From assembly GCA_036897095.1 (NCBI GenBank), contig JAYMSP010000308.1:1-58952 (forward strand): a stretch of DNA of 58,952 nucleotides, written 5' to 3'. This DNA comes from Plantago elongata. Taxonomy: Eukaryota; Streptophyta; Magnoliopsida; Lamiales; Plantaginaceae. Each line of letters starts with the position of its first letter. The stretch's first letter is position 1. Below the pieces are notes generated by a model. It was not told the DNA's origin and did no database searches. It worked only from the letters and a program-made list of their open reading frames with translations. Shown piece after piece: positions 27,601-40,800 of this stretch. Both the position numbers and the translations under genes were made by a program.

Positions 27601-30600
27601 GTCTCTTCTTAGAATCTTTTCTCTGAGGTAGTCGACTTAAAAATTTATCAAAATCTTAAAAACAATGAACTATAATGACTCGTACTAGGGTATTATCGGG
27701 TAGTATAGTATCTAAACGAGAAAGGCTGTAAAATAGCTCCAACTTAGAAGGATTTAGTGTGTATGTAGTAATCTACCTTTTCCTACAATTTATTTTCGTA
27801 GGAAGGAGACAACAAGTTGGAGAAACAAAGAAAAAAGTCCTGGAAAGAGTCTTCTGGAGGACTTCTCATTTATCTGTATTAGCATATCAATATCAATGTT
27901 TATACATAGGTATAACTTCTCAAAAATACGTGTATAGCCATAATAAAATATTTAAAAATAGGGGGTATATCTTATCCTTACTCCTTAATAATTCTTAGCA
28001 CAAAGCCTACATAATTACAGAGGAAAACATGTACATGCCCAAGCTGCTTTTTAGGTACAAGGTGGTAATTCTTATTCTTCTCTTTTTTGTTTTTTTTGGA
28101 TGCTTGAACTTCTGATACTTGCAAGGACAAGTTCCAATATAAAAATAATACACTAAGTCAAAAAATCGTGAATAAGGCGAGCTCTTTTTGAATTTATTTT
28201 CATATCTATCATAAGTCCATTTAGCGCTCTTTCGATACTTTTTCTTTTTTATAGGCGTGCTATGACTCAGCGAAAGGATCATCACCAATGTGGTTTTTAA
28301 TTTATTAACTTTGGTTTCATATTCTCTGATACTTGATCTTAGTTGCGTTATTAGAAATGAATGACTTTTTCTAATTTTTGGACTTTCTTTCAGCTGCATG
28401 CTAGGAATTGGATATTGAGAGAAGCTATCTTCTATAGTACTTTTTTATATAGCTTCGGAGGGATCGGCCTGTTCTGGATTGAATCTATGCATTCCATCTG
28501 ATGCTTCATGGCTTACCCTGTGGATTCTTTATTCTTTTCGGAACTATGTTTCTTATCTCTTTCAGGTTTGAGTTAACCACTAAGTGGCTCTGGATCTCTT
28601 CTAACGGGATTCTATTTATTTTCTTTTTGTTTACCCAGATGTCTATTTTCAGCAAGGATTAGTTTCGATTAAAAAAACGTGCACCGATATTAGTAGTTAG
28701 ATAGTAGAAAAAAGAGGTTTATTTCTAAATTTCTAAATCCGGCAACGGAGAATAGATATCGGACATGTCTATAAAAAAAAGGACTTGCTACTTATGTACG
28801 ATGGTTAAATATAAAGATGTCGGGTCAGCAGGGAGAATGTTTCTTTACTTTTTGATTATGGAATACTCTCAAATTAGACTCTTATTTCCCCCCAAAATAA
28901 ATAAGGCAAAACACAAAGTCAATTCCTTTCCTTATTAATATTAATTAATTCTCTATCTTCGCTGCTCTCAAAAGACTCCTTTCCCATAGATCCTCGGCAT
29001 GAATTATTCACTCTGAGAGCTATAAAATATATTAACTTAGGCCTAGTTTCTTAAATCGATAACTACTTATTATCTACCTACTTACCCATCTCCATTTCTA
29101 TATTTTACGACATTGGGAGGTTACCGTAGGACTGCTTTACACATTTGGTCGAACGAAAGAAAATAACTTAAAATTTACATCAGTACTTAAAAAAAGTATA
29201 AGGTCTAAGAGTACTTGAAGATTTCATAACCTTTTCATCACTAATAACTCTAAATTCTATTAGTAAGAATTCAATACTGCAACCCTTAGCCTATCTTACT
29301 CTAAAATTTTCATTGAGAGAAATAGAGAACTCCAATAACTCTTATAGCTATAACACCACGTCTTTACCCTTATCCACAAATTTAAGATAAGGAACAAAAT
29401 CTAGCTTACATACATCTCCGTTACTTTTGACCTTTATTAAATCTAAGTCCTTACTGGTCAACCAAATTCTCCCAAAAGGGGCTCGGAAATTCTTTTATAA
29501 TAAGGACTAACAAAGAATCTTTTCATGCTCTCTTCTTTACTAACGACTATAAATATTTATTAAGTGCATCTTCCTGTTCGTGCATATTTTAAATCACAAA
29601 TACAACAAAAATATCCAACACAACACCAGGAATATGTTCAATCTTTTTTTAAGTTATATATTTAATTCTTTTTCAAATACTCAATCAAGTATAGGCAGAC
29701 AGATAAGGAATGCTTAGAATCTAAGGATAAAAACCAGGCAAAATTCTAGAAGAAAAGAGAACTTGGCGAAATGAGTTGTACTCTACATGTTATAGATTGA
29801 TTTTGAACAACCTTATGTATAACGGCAGTAAGTAATTCTATAATTCCACTGCTGCTGTAATAAAGTAAGAGAAATCTAAGTTTTTCTTTTTTTGTTCTTT
29901 AAATATCTTTTGTGGAATACGTGTGTTCTTTTTTTTCGTCTTATTCTGTAATTTTTAAATCTACAAGCGTTATGATAATATAAAATAAAAATAAGTCAAT
30001 TTTGCAGTAAACGAAAAGGTACTCTTGATCAATATATTTCTTAGAAAGGAATACTCTTTTTTTAACATTTTCTCTTAGAGGTAGTCAAAATGGTTTATGG
30101 AATGCTCAAACAGACACAACTACTACATACAATTTTTGGTTGTAAACACTATACTATAAAATCTATTTTGGAATAAAGAGGAGAACCCAGCTACTGAGTT
30201 TTAGCTTACCACGCTAACATTTGTTTTTAGGTTTAATTTTTATAATATTATATATTAATTTTTCTAGACTTGTATACTTGCCGCAGATTATACATACCTG
30301 TAATGAAAGGGAAGGATTTGGTGGAAATGACTACTAAATGTTTGTACTCGGTTTACTGCAAGGGTATAACCCCAGTCAAAAGCCAAGAATATTTTATTCA
30401 TATATATATAAGAAAATTCTTATCTTACTGAGACCACCCAAAACAAAAACGAAAAGTGCTTTGTACTTACCCTGAAATTAAAGTTTTTTATAATTAGAAA
30501 TAGCTCAAATATTTCTTACACTTAATAATTTACATACCCAACGTCAGAGAAAGAGGCGCTTTGTAGAACGATCTTAACGCGAGAGCCTTCAAATAAATAT

Positions 30601-31860
30601 AATAGAAAAGTCTAGAGGGAGAGAGAAGGACTTTTTTCTAATTATTTCATTAATGATATGTTTCTATGTCTAGATATTCTTCGTCTAAAATTTTACATAC
30701 ATGCTATTTTTCCTTGCGTACAAATCGCCTCCTTCTTAGGTGTTTCATTTTTCTGGTGAATTTGACGGATGACTTCTTGTTCTGCTCTCGCCTAGCCCGC
30801 TATTCTATCTATCCATTCCGCAAAGAATATACTCTACTTTGACAACAAAAATGTGGAATTTCCTCTACAGCTGCAAGGCTTTTTATGTATGACCACTTAC
30901 CTTTTTGTACTACTACTACTATAACATCTAACAGCTATATGGGGGCAGTCAGTCGCAAAAAGAGGACAAGGTAAAAAAATATTTCTAATTTAGTTGGAAT
31001 TTATACTTGCTTGAATTTGTTGGTGCAATTCTATAGTTTATCAGAGTTCCTTAAAAACCCACGATATGCAAAAGATATAATAGTTCAATTAGAGATGAAT
31101 TTAGTCTCCGTAGTTTCAGAGGCAAGGAGGATAGATTTTTCAATTATTAGTTCCAACTCAACTCTAAATACTTTGGAAAAGAAAGAATATTTCGTAGCTA
31201 ACCATTAAACCTAATTAATTACTAAACAAGAAGAATAAGGTAGTTGGACTAATAAAGAAATAAAGTTGTAGACTCAAATTCGACATTTACTACTCTAAGG
31301 AAAACTGAAGAAGAAAAGGAGTAGGATAAGCTCAAATCGATATCATGGCATAGAAGACTGCTAAAAAATAATGTAGAATTCTTCATATCATAACTATATA
31401 ACCCGAAATCCTATCGACAGCACACATTTACACCCGTTATAATGATAGATTATTTGTGGGTCTAGTTTCAAGGACATAAACAACAGAGAATGCAGAGAAT
31501 GGTTGAAAACACCAAGAATAACGTACTCCTACGAAAAGAAAAAGCTACTTTTATGACTTGCAGTAATCTTCTTTACCCGAGTTGTCTTTTCTATGTATTT
31601 TATGTATAGTATAGTCTTTTCACCGTGAAAGTATACCCCTTGGTTATTCTCTACAACTATATTATATCTTCTATATAGTTATTAGAGAAAAATTAGAGAA
31701 ATTGGGTACATCCTTTCTTTCTGAATACACTCTTTTTATTCTATTTATTGCTCGAGGAATAAAACTTTTTTGTTGGTTTATAATATTGTTTCTTTTATTT
31801 TCTACAAAAAACATTATGCGTACCTGAGAAAAGTATGCTTAGTAGGTGTCTACTATTAGT
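27601..31860. other. Less altered AT-rich segment, no confident gene
   Basis: CA and TG are again ordinary, poly-A and poly-T runs are longer, and three frames of 65-130 codons are open. The longest, 28,399-28,007 on the minus strand, encodes a Lys/Ser/Tyr-rich 130-residue product (with PIKKKKYRKSAKW and TCPCKYQKFKHPKKTKKRR). It lacks any family motif I recognise and could easily be chance in lysine-rich AT DNA. At 28,440-28,680 the text is GC-richer, with ordinary codon-like composition interrupted by stops. No RNA gene is seen. Confidence 0.45.
28007..28399 (-). other. Lys-rich 130-codon open frame, doubtful
   Basis: The frame is open from an ATG with the N-terminus MQLKESPKIRKSHSF. It is basic throughout, with a hydrophobic/aromatic patch (SRFFDLVYYFYIGT) around residues 77-90 and a basic tail. 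It contains no recognised domain, and its neighbours are gene-free. The composition follows what AT-rich DNA would encode by chance. I list it only because it is the second longest frame in the 48-kb block. Confidence 0.15.
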
Positions 31861-34800
31861 TAAGTTAGTCTACTCTAGGCTAATTTTATTTTTAATATAC
31901 AGGATTGCTAAGTATAAGCCACTTTTCTCTATTTTTTATTATATGTATTGACGAGAAATGCTCAAATAAATAATACGTCTAGATACCTAGTAAATTGCGC
32001 GCAAGTATATAAGGGCAGCTTTTTCCCTTACTATTTAATTAATAACTAAGCTAAGACATTTTAATTCTATAAGATATTTAAAATGTATATAAGCATCTTT
32101 CATAAAAACTAAAGAAAGCGAGAATACTTTCTACTCATCCCTTCTATAAAAAGGGGCTTTTAACCTTGCTTAGCTAAGAGACATGCTTTAATAAAGTAAA
32201 GGGGAAAGTAACTCTCTATTGTAATATGTCTTTACCGTATACAAGTTACTCAAGCTATTCTCTTATTCTATATAGGAAGTCTATACTAGCCACACAATAT
32301 AAATATAATTTTTTAATAAGTGCTCTTTTTAAATAAGCATATATTTTAAAGATAAAGATTATACTTACCTCGCGAGTATTTAGGGAAGTAGAGCACTCAC
32401 TAAGTCACTAGATATTATAACTAGAGATCACCTTAAAAAGTCGCTTAAGTCTCAACTATTAACCAATTAATTATTGCATTAAATACAGCGTATATAGAAA
32501 CTCCTCTTTCATACTTAAGTATAGCGTAAGATAGCCTCACTCGCATACAAAAGGGAAGGCTTAATTATACTATAAATGAAAGGGGACTCTCTATTTATTT
32601 TTAAGTACTCAAGTAATTGTGTATAAAAGAATCTCTTAATTTAATTAAGTAAGAATGGTTACGCTGAGGCTTATTTATATAACTTCTTATTTCATACCTT
32701 AATACTGAGTTCTATTTAAATAATTAATTTATAATATAAGAAACTAGTAAACCTTCCTTAGACATTTGCATACTCTGGAAAAATATTACTAGTGATAGAG
32801 GAGAGTTTCCCTTGTACCTAGTAATTATACAAATTTTAGTAATATTATATTAGCAGGTGACTACTTCTTCATAGAATATTTTAATAAGAAAGACTTAATA
32901 AGCTATTTATAAATGATTTATTCCTTTTAAGAAGCCAGTTAATTAAGAGAACATCCCCCTTTTGTATAAAATGAAGTTTAATCAATATTTGTATCTTAAT
33001 AATGAGGAGTAAATACTGGGCAAACCTAAAACTCTCTTTATGTACGGGCAAGCTCTTACTAGCCTTTAACGAAGCACTTAACATAATGAATACTACTAGA
33101 CGAGCTTTCTTCTCTCTTCTTTAATAAGAAGTACTGCAGAATTCTTCGCGTATTATCCCTTCTCTTTAGAGAGAATTACATGATTAAGTTTTTAGTATTT
33201 ATAGGACTTTAAAGAAGTCAAGTAAAATACTATGTATATCTCTTCTTCCTTTGCATTAAAGACTTCCTCTTGTATTATAATATAAAGAGAGTTATGAGTT
33301 CTCTCCTCTTCTTAATACAGATATTTAAGCACATAATTGCATACTTATATCCTGGAAATACTCTACTGCCGATGATTTAGTGTAGAAGAGTGCCATTTTA
33401 TACTATAAATTATGAAGTAGAAGAAGCACTATATTAAGTATGTTAAAGAAAGTATCTCTTTCTATAACTCACTATACTCTTTAACAAATATTAAGACAAG
33501 AAGATTATTGCTAAGTATTATTACAAGGAGCCTCACAGACACTCTTTATAGAAAAGTCATGAAGTATAATCCTCTCCTTAACCTATCTCTAATTACTCAA
33601 GAAGAGACGGTTAGTACTCTACAGCTTAACGGCCCTTGCCTAATCGTAAGCTTGCTTTTTCTTACAAACTATACCTAATATATAGTGGTAGAACACCAGC
33701 CTCCCTAAAGATCATTAATCCTATTTATACACTTAAAGATAGGCTTTATTATGACAATTGCATATCTATAATTATTTACAAAGAATAGCTTTGCTTAAAA
33801 AAAAAGGAGGTATACTACTAATTATTTATAGTACCTATATAAAGAGTATGCGTTATCTTACTTAAATAAGAAGTAGTATCTCTTTCTTAGACTTAAACTA
33901 ATATCTATTATAGAGTTGTCTTTTCTAAAATATCCAGAAGAGTTCTTTTATAATAACAGGTTCCTTGCTCAAGTATTAGCTTATAGTTTTGTGTTAAAGA
34001 CCTAGCAAAAATTTATTTGGGTGGATAGTCCGTTGCTCTACATTATATTTTAAAATAATACCTGTTAGTTATTAAAGAGTTACTTAAATAAATATTACCT
34101 AACTGTTAAGGAAGAAATAAATAGTGCCTCAATATATGCATACTTTATTAGAAAGAGCATATACTACCTATAATATTTCTTTAAAGACAGAGGCTTGTAT
34201 AGGGGCTAGTAGTTACATTCTTTATTATACTACCTTAAAAAGCGTATAGAACACATGTTTTACCCTATAAAAAGTATTCCTCTTACATGCCCTTTCTAGT
34301 ATTAAATATCTGAAGCATACTTTTTTATAGCTAGTAAATACAAGGAAATACCTACTCTAATAAATCATATAGGTAAAGATAACACCTCTTCTAGTTTACT
34401 GCCTGATATGCACAGGAAACTATCCTTTTTTAGACTTATATAGTGAGTTAAATGACTTAACCTTTTCCTATAACTAGTATTATTTAATGAAAGAGAAGGG
34501 AACAATGTCCATCTTCTATAGATACATCTTATAAGGAGTTATACTAAGCATGTTAGGTTTCTCAGTTATTATAAATAATTTTAAGTTATAGTGCTAAAAA
34601 TTCCTTACCTTATGCTTGATTTACTTTTTATGAAAAGTATACTAATAATAGCCCCTTGCCTCTATCTAGAGCAAGCTCTTATTATTAAATAGTGCATTCG
34701 TACACTCAAGTTATTAATAAAAAAGTACCTCTATTCAGTAACTCTATAGTTAAAGGGAGTGTTAAATCATCTTCTAGTACTAATTATATAGAATTAAGGG

Positions 34801-37800
34801 AAAGAGCATTTCCTTCTTACTAGTATAATAAAGGTCTACTACTATGTTTACTACGGAAGGACTAGCATTTTATGTTATATTAAAAGACTTATAGTTATCC
34901 TCTTTTTTATTGCAGTGTAATAAAGTTAGGGAGAAAAGTACCTTACCTATATTAAGAATGTATAATATGTTTCCTTAAGTACTTACTAATGACTAAATTA
35001 TTAAAGGCAAGTAGAGCTCTTTTCTAACAACCCTCTTAGTAAGCTATTATATATTAAGTACCTATTTGTAACTAATACTATTATGAGTAATCGCCTAAGG
35101 TACCATTGGTCTTTGTTATATAAGTAAAGTACAAGCTCTTCTTAATAAGGACCTATAGGCTACCTAGTATATACTACTCTTGGTTAGCAGCTAGAACATC
35201 TATCTAATAATTAAGACTTAAACTTGGAATTACTCTTCACTAAATAGAGGGCTATTATTTCCCTATAATAGTTTAATTATTAGGGGTAGACTCTTTATAA
35301 CCCAAATTACTTAGGTAATATAAAATATAATCGATTAAGAGATAAGTTTCTTCTGCTTAAAAAAAATAATAATTAAATATTTAAGGATTCCTTAAAGTAA
35401 TGAAGTAATAAGTGTCTCCTAAGAGCTATTCTCCTCTTTTTTTATAAAAACTATAAGAAATTATATAAGCATGAAATGCACCCCTAATTAGACTCACTTT
35501 AGAGCGTTTATTAATTTATATTTAATACTGGAAATACCACTGCTATTTTAGGAGAGAACGCTTTGTACTTATTAACAAATATTTATAATTTTAGCTTAAT
35601 ATATTATATAAAAAGTAGTGAACAGCACTAAGTAGGATTTTCCCTCTACCTTTTATACTAAGTAAGATATTCAATCTTTACCATTTATAACTAATTAATA
35701 TACCTTTATATTATAAGTACATAAGTTCTTTAAAAGCTTTATAAATAATACCTAGGTGCTATAGTGGTACTCTAAGTTGCGCGCTTACTATAGTGTATGC
35801 TATTTTAATACTTAATTCGTGCTATAACACATAACTTTCCTTGGCAAGGACTAACCAATATTGAACTATAATTTTTATGCAATTTCTCCCTCCTTGTACT
35901 TGCTTAAGAAGAAAGGGCAATATCATTTGATTTCCCTTAAGTATGCCTAGTAAATGTATTAGAAGTATCTCTTTAGTACCCTCTTTATACTCTTAATAAA
36001 AATGTATACATGAAATTGCTAGCCTATGAATAGTAAGCTTACTGACTTATCTTATTAAACAATTATACAAGAAAGATACAGAGTTTATTCTAAATATCTA
36101 TACGTAACGAAGGGTGTCATCTAAGTAATCCTTTAGATTATAATTAAGGAAGTTATAAGCGCTTAATTAGTAAATATCAAATGTATTTGATAGTAATGGT
36201 ACCCTTTTTAGCATAATTATTAAAGGCATAATACAACGTCTAGGACATAGCATTTATAAAGAGACTTCAGATAATAATATATAAATAGTTACTTAACCCT
36301 AAGCTCTAGTAAATAAAAAAAATATTATCTTCTTAGTACTTAGGTTTTGTGTATTAGTATGCCTTAAGTTACATAGAAAGATAGCTCCACTATACTTGAC
36401 TTGAATAAGATCTAGACTACACCTTTCCCTTTAATATTTAAGAGTTGCCTATAAAGTATATGAGGAGGATATCTTAATTAATTATTAGAACTAAGGAGAG
36501 AACTTTTCCTACATCTTAGGAGAGTAGATAATTTCTCTTACTTTTATATTCATAGAGATTCCTTAGTACCCTGCAGAAATTTGTTTTTAGAGAAATTTTA
36601 CTTAATTATTTTAGGGGGCCATATTAATAGAGTTACCATTTGTCTATGCCCTTATAAATAAAGTATTAGTGCGTCCTTTAGTATTTATATTTCTTAATAA
36701 ACTAGCATATTTATTTAATAAGGTTACATAAGAGTTATTTACTTAGTCACTTATAAAGGATTAATCCATAAAAAATATATGAGTCTTGTAGTTTTTTCTA
36801 AATAGTTTAGTATATCTTCCCTTTAAGTTTAACAATGTAAAAGAGGAGGCTTATATACTTTTAACGCCTTATTAAAGAAGTGTTAGCTAGATATATAATT
36901 AATTTATATTACTTAGAATTACTCAATTATTTGTTAAGCTATAGTATAGATCTTAGGGCACTCTCTTTAAATAAACTTAAATAAACATGTTTATAAGGAA
37001 AAGGTAACGATATACCTCTTAAGGGCAATCTATTAATATATATTATAGAAGAATATTCAAAAAACTCTTATTACATAATATATAATAATTAATTATAGGT
37101 ACTTTCATCACTATATAACAAAAGATTTCTTATTGTGTAACTCTCTATTAACTGTGTATTATTAAAAATTTCGTTACTATTTACTAGTTAAGATATACCT
37201 AATAAGATGCGCTGCTTAATATAAGGAAAGAAATTATATTTTTGTGAGGAAGGACTTAGTTAAGTTTACTAAAATATTTATAAGCTCCCTACTTTATCCT
37301 AAGGCGCATTAAGGTACTTTTTTAGCAAGTATTAAACAAACTCTCTTAATAAAGTAAGCACTAGGGTATATCTCTATTTCTTATTAGTAATTATTAAGGA
37401 AAAAGTATAAGGCTCTAAGTCCTTATACAAGGCATAAATAATTATAAATAATTGTTGAATAGTAGAGCGAGTCACCTTTTCTCTCTTCAGTCACACGGTC
37501 AACATTCATATTAAAGTGAGCTATTAATTACGTATCTTGAGCAAGGCTCATTTTAGTTAGCTTGGATAGGAAATTATACTTTATATAATAGTATTAGTTA
37601 CTATGCTATTATTTTATTAAAATATTATGAAACAGCACGCCTTCACTTAACAAGAGCACACTTCATAAACGGTTATGCGTTAAGTTTACTTTAAAAGAAG
37701 CATATTATTCTTCTATAGAGAGGGGAAGTTGCTTAGTACACCTTGCACAAGTGAGCTGTCTTATCTTAAAAAAAGAAAGAGAAATTTCTTAGGAAAGTAT

Positions 37801-40800
37801 CTAGCTTAATTAAGAAAGTCTCTACGTATTAAGTGCTACTTATTAAAAAAATCCCTCCTCATTTTTTATAAAAGAGATTGCACTAGAATATTATACTTTT
37901 AAATAACACTTTGCTAAATCTCTAAAGGGTGCCTTCATTTATAATTATAATCACATAACTCTAGCAGAACTATAAAGCATAAGAGTATTTCCCTTATAGT
38001 ACAGTAATTTCATTTTATAAGTCTTCTTTATTATAAAAATGTATCGGGGAAAGCATACCTCTTTAATAACTCTATAGTAAGAAACGTTTTTTTCTTTCTC
38101 AAGTATTTAATACTAATTACTAGGCGTGCTATTTACTATAGCAATTCCCCAGTACATAAGCCAATAGATTTTATACTTAAGAAGAAAGTAATCCTTTTCA
38201 CTTTTGTATCATCTCGAAAATATTATTTGTATACTAGAGAGTATCCTTATTAATACTTGAGAAGAGTGTGCTTATTACTAGCTTTAAATGATTAACGAAG
38301 GAGTTACCTATAAATGCCTCTTATCTAGTACGAAAGGTGTCTTCCTATGTTATTTAAGAAATTTTTCCTGTGAAAACTCAATTTAAAAGCATTCTTTATA
38401 ATTTTTTATAAAGAGAAATAGCTTCTCCATTAGTTTATACTAGTGTTTAATACTTCATTTATAGTTATAATTTAAACAAAAGTATGCTTCTAAGGTAAAA
38501 TTTTAATCGCGCACTTAAGTCTTAGATCTTTATTTAAGTAATTAAGTACGCTCTTTAAAATAACTATATCAAGATATAGTATTTCACTTAATAATTATGA
38601 ATACTTAGAATACATAAAAGGAATATCTATTGCTTTAATCTAAGGCACAAGGACTTAAGTAAATACTAAGGCAAAGCGTGCATCTCTAATTTATTATAAT
38701 ATTATATTTGCACAAAGGATTTCTTTATAAAAAACCTTGCACATACCTGAAAGAGGAGTACTTTATTTATTAGTCAAATTAAAGTTACTCAAGATATATA
38801 TATATAAGTACTAAATAATCTACTAGGCTATTGCTCTAGTACTATATAGTGTGGAAATAATGGAAGTGACTCCTCTATAATGCGTGCTTATTTAATAATA
38901 TAGGTTAGGAAGATTCCTTTACTTACTTTCCTAAATTTTATTAGTTCTTTCTAGAATATAAAAGAAAGTAGCATAAAAAAGCAAAGGGATGATATACTCT
39001 CCTTAACAAAGTCTTCATCTAGTACGCCTAGTTATACTCTAGCCTATTCAAAATATAATCTAAATTAACAGAAAAGAGTACTTTCCATAGTACCCTTATA
39101 ATGATAGAGCGAATTCTCTTATAATATATCATAGTTATAGGTTGGGGATTTAGCATAAATCTATAAGAGAAGATTTACTTAACCTTTTTCATATATATAT
39201 AAAGTAAACTATATTACTATAGATACTATTGCTATGGAGACTTTTATACTTAATTAGTAAATAATTATATTTTAGTTAGGCTTATACGAGTCTCACTTAT
39301 TATGCAAGGACTTGACCTTTATTTTATAAAAGATATAAGTCTCCAAGTAAAGCGAGTTGTCTCATCCTTCTTTAGTATTTGGATATATAAGTTAAGAAAT
39401 ACTCTACTAGTAAGAGAATCTCGCTTATATAGGGATCTAATGAGCTAGTGTTTCTCCTTCTTACTCTAGTTAGCGTGTTTATATAATTTAAGTACTTACT
39501 ACTTAGTAGATAGTTTATAATGGTGAACTCCTCTCTAGTTAAACTTTACATCTAAAGAAGTATAGTGCGCTATAGGAGAGGGCTTACTCCTTTAAGCTAA
39601 AATAGAGGCGCTTGCCATCTAATGCTTTAGTAACTATCTCTCTTGTCCTATCTCTACAAGATTAGAGCCTTCTCCCTTATATTTTAAGGCTTATATTAAT
39701 AACCTATTATTTATAAATTATAAAGTACTAGAGACTCTATATTAAAAAGATTTGTACTTTTGCTTACACAGAGTTAGATAAGATGATTCCCTTATAGCTC
39801 TAATACTTTATATACTCAATATACTTACATGTTTAGGGCAAAAACTCGTGGTGGGATACACCTTTGATTATATGAGAGGCATATTATATATATAAAGGCC
39901 TTGCTTACTATGTTTAGGACAACTTTCTATAATTATGTTTTGCAAAGATTTTTCCTTACAAAAGTATATATGTATATAGAACTAGAAAAGATAGGGGTTG
40001 CCCTTATTAAAACAATGATCTCTTATACTTTATAGAGTATTCTAGTGTATATTAGACATGTTCCTTTACTCAAAAAATCTTTTTTAGTTAGTAAACTAGT
40101 TACAAGCTTTCTTATAATATTTTTGTTAAATAAATGATAAAGACTTAATTGTAGTAGGAACTACTTACTCGGGGCATTTAAGTACATATAAAGGTAACTT
40201 CTATAACTCTATTCCTCGAATAACAAGTAAATACTTAAGCATCTCTCTACCATAATGGAAAAGGACCTTTTACTAGAGTATTAAAAGGTATCTCTTGTAA
40301 GTAATCATTTATGTACTCTATATATCAAGTGTTTATAAGAAACATTTAGTATACTTATATTTTTTTAAAGGGTAGGAAACTCCCTTAAGTCTTAACTATT
40401 ATCTAATATATTATTTTTAGTACATTGTTTTAAAATGGCTTTTTTAATTTAGGCATCTATGTCCTTACTAACTTTAAGTGTATATGCCTTGTACAAAGTA
40501 TTTACTACAGATTGTTGCTTGCATTTATAGACTCAACTAGAGTGCTTAATTATGTAACATGCACACCTTAAAATATATTTATAAAAAGAAAGTAGGATAT
40601 ATGCTCTATAAAATGTTAGTTATATAAAGCCAAGTTCCCACATGAAATATTTTACCCTCCCTTTTTAAAAGCTTATATTATTAATAAATTAAGGGGCTTG
40701 CACTTTTATACATAATTGCTTAGGTACGTACCTTAATACCCTATATAACCGTAGTATATATAGTATATAAGATAGCTCTCTTTTAGAATAGTATACAACA

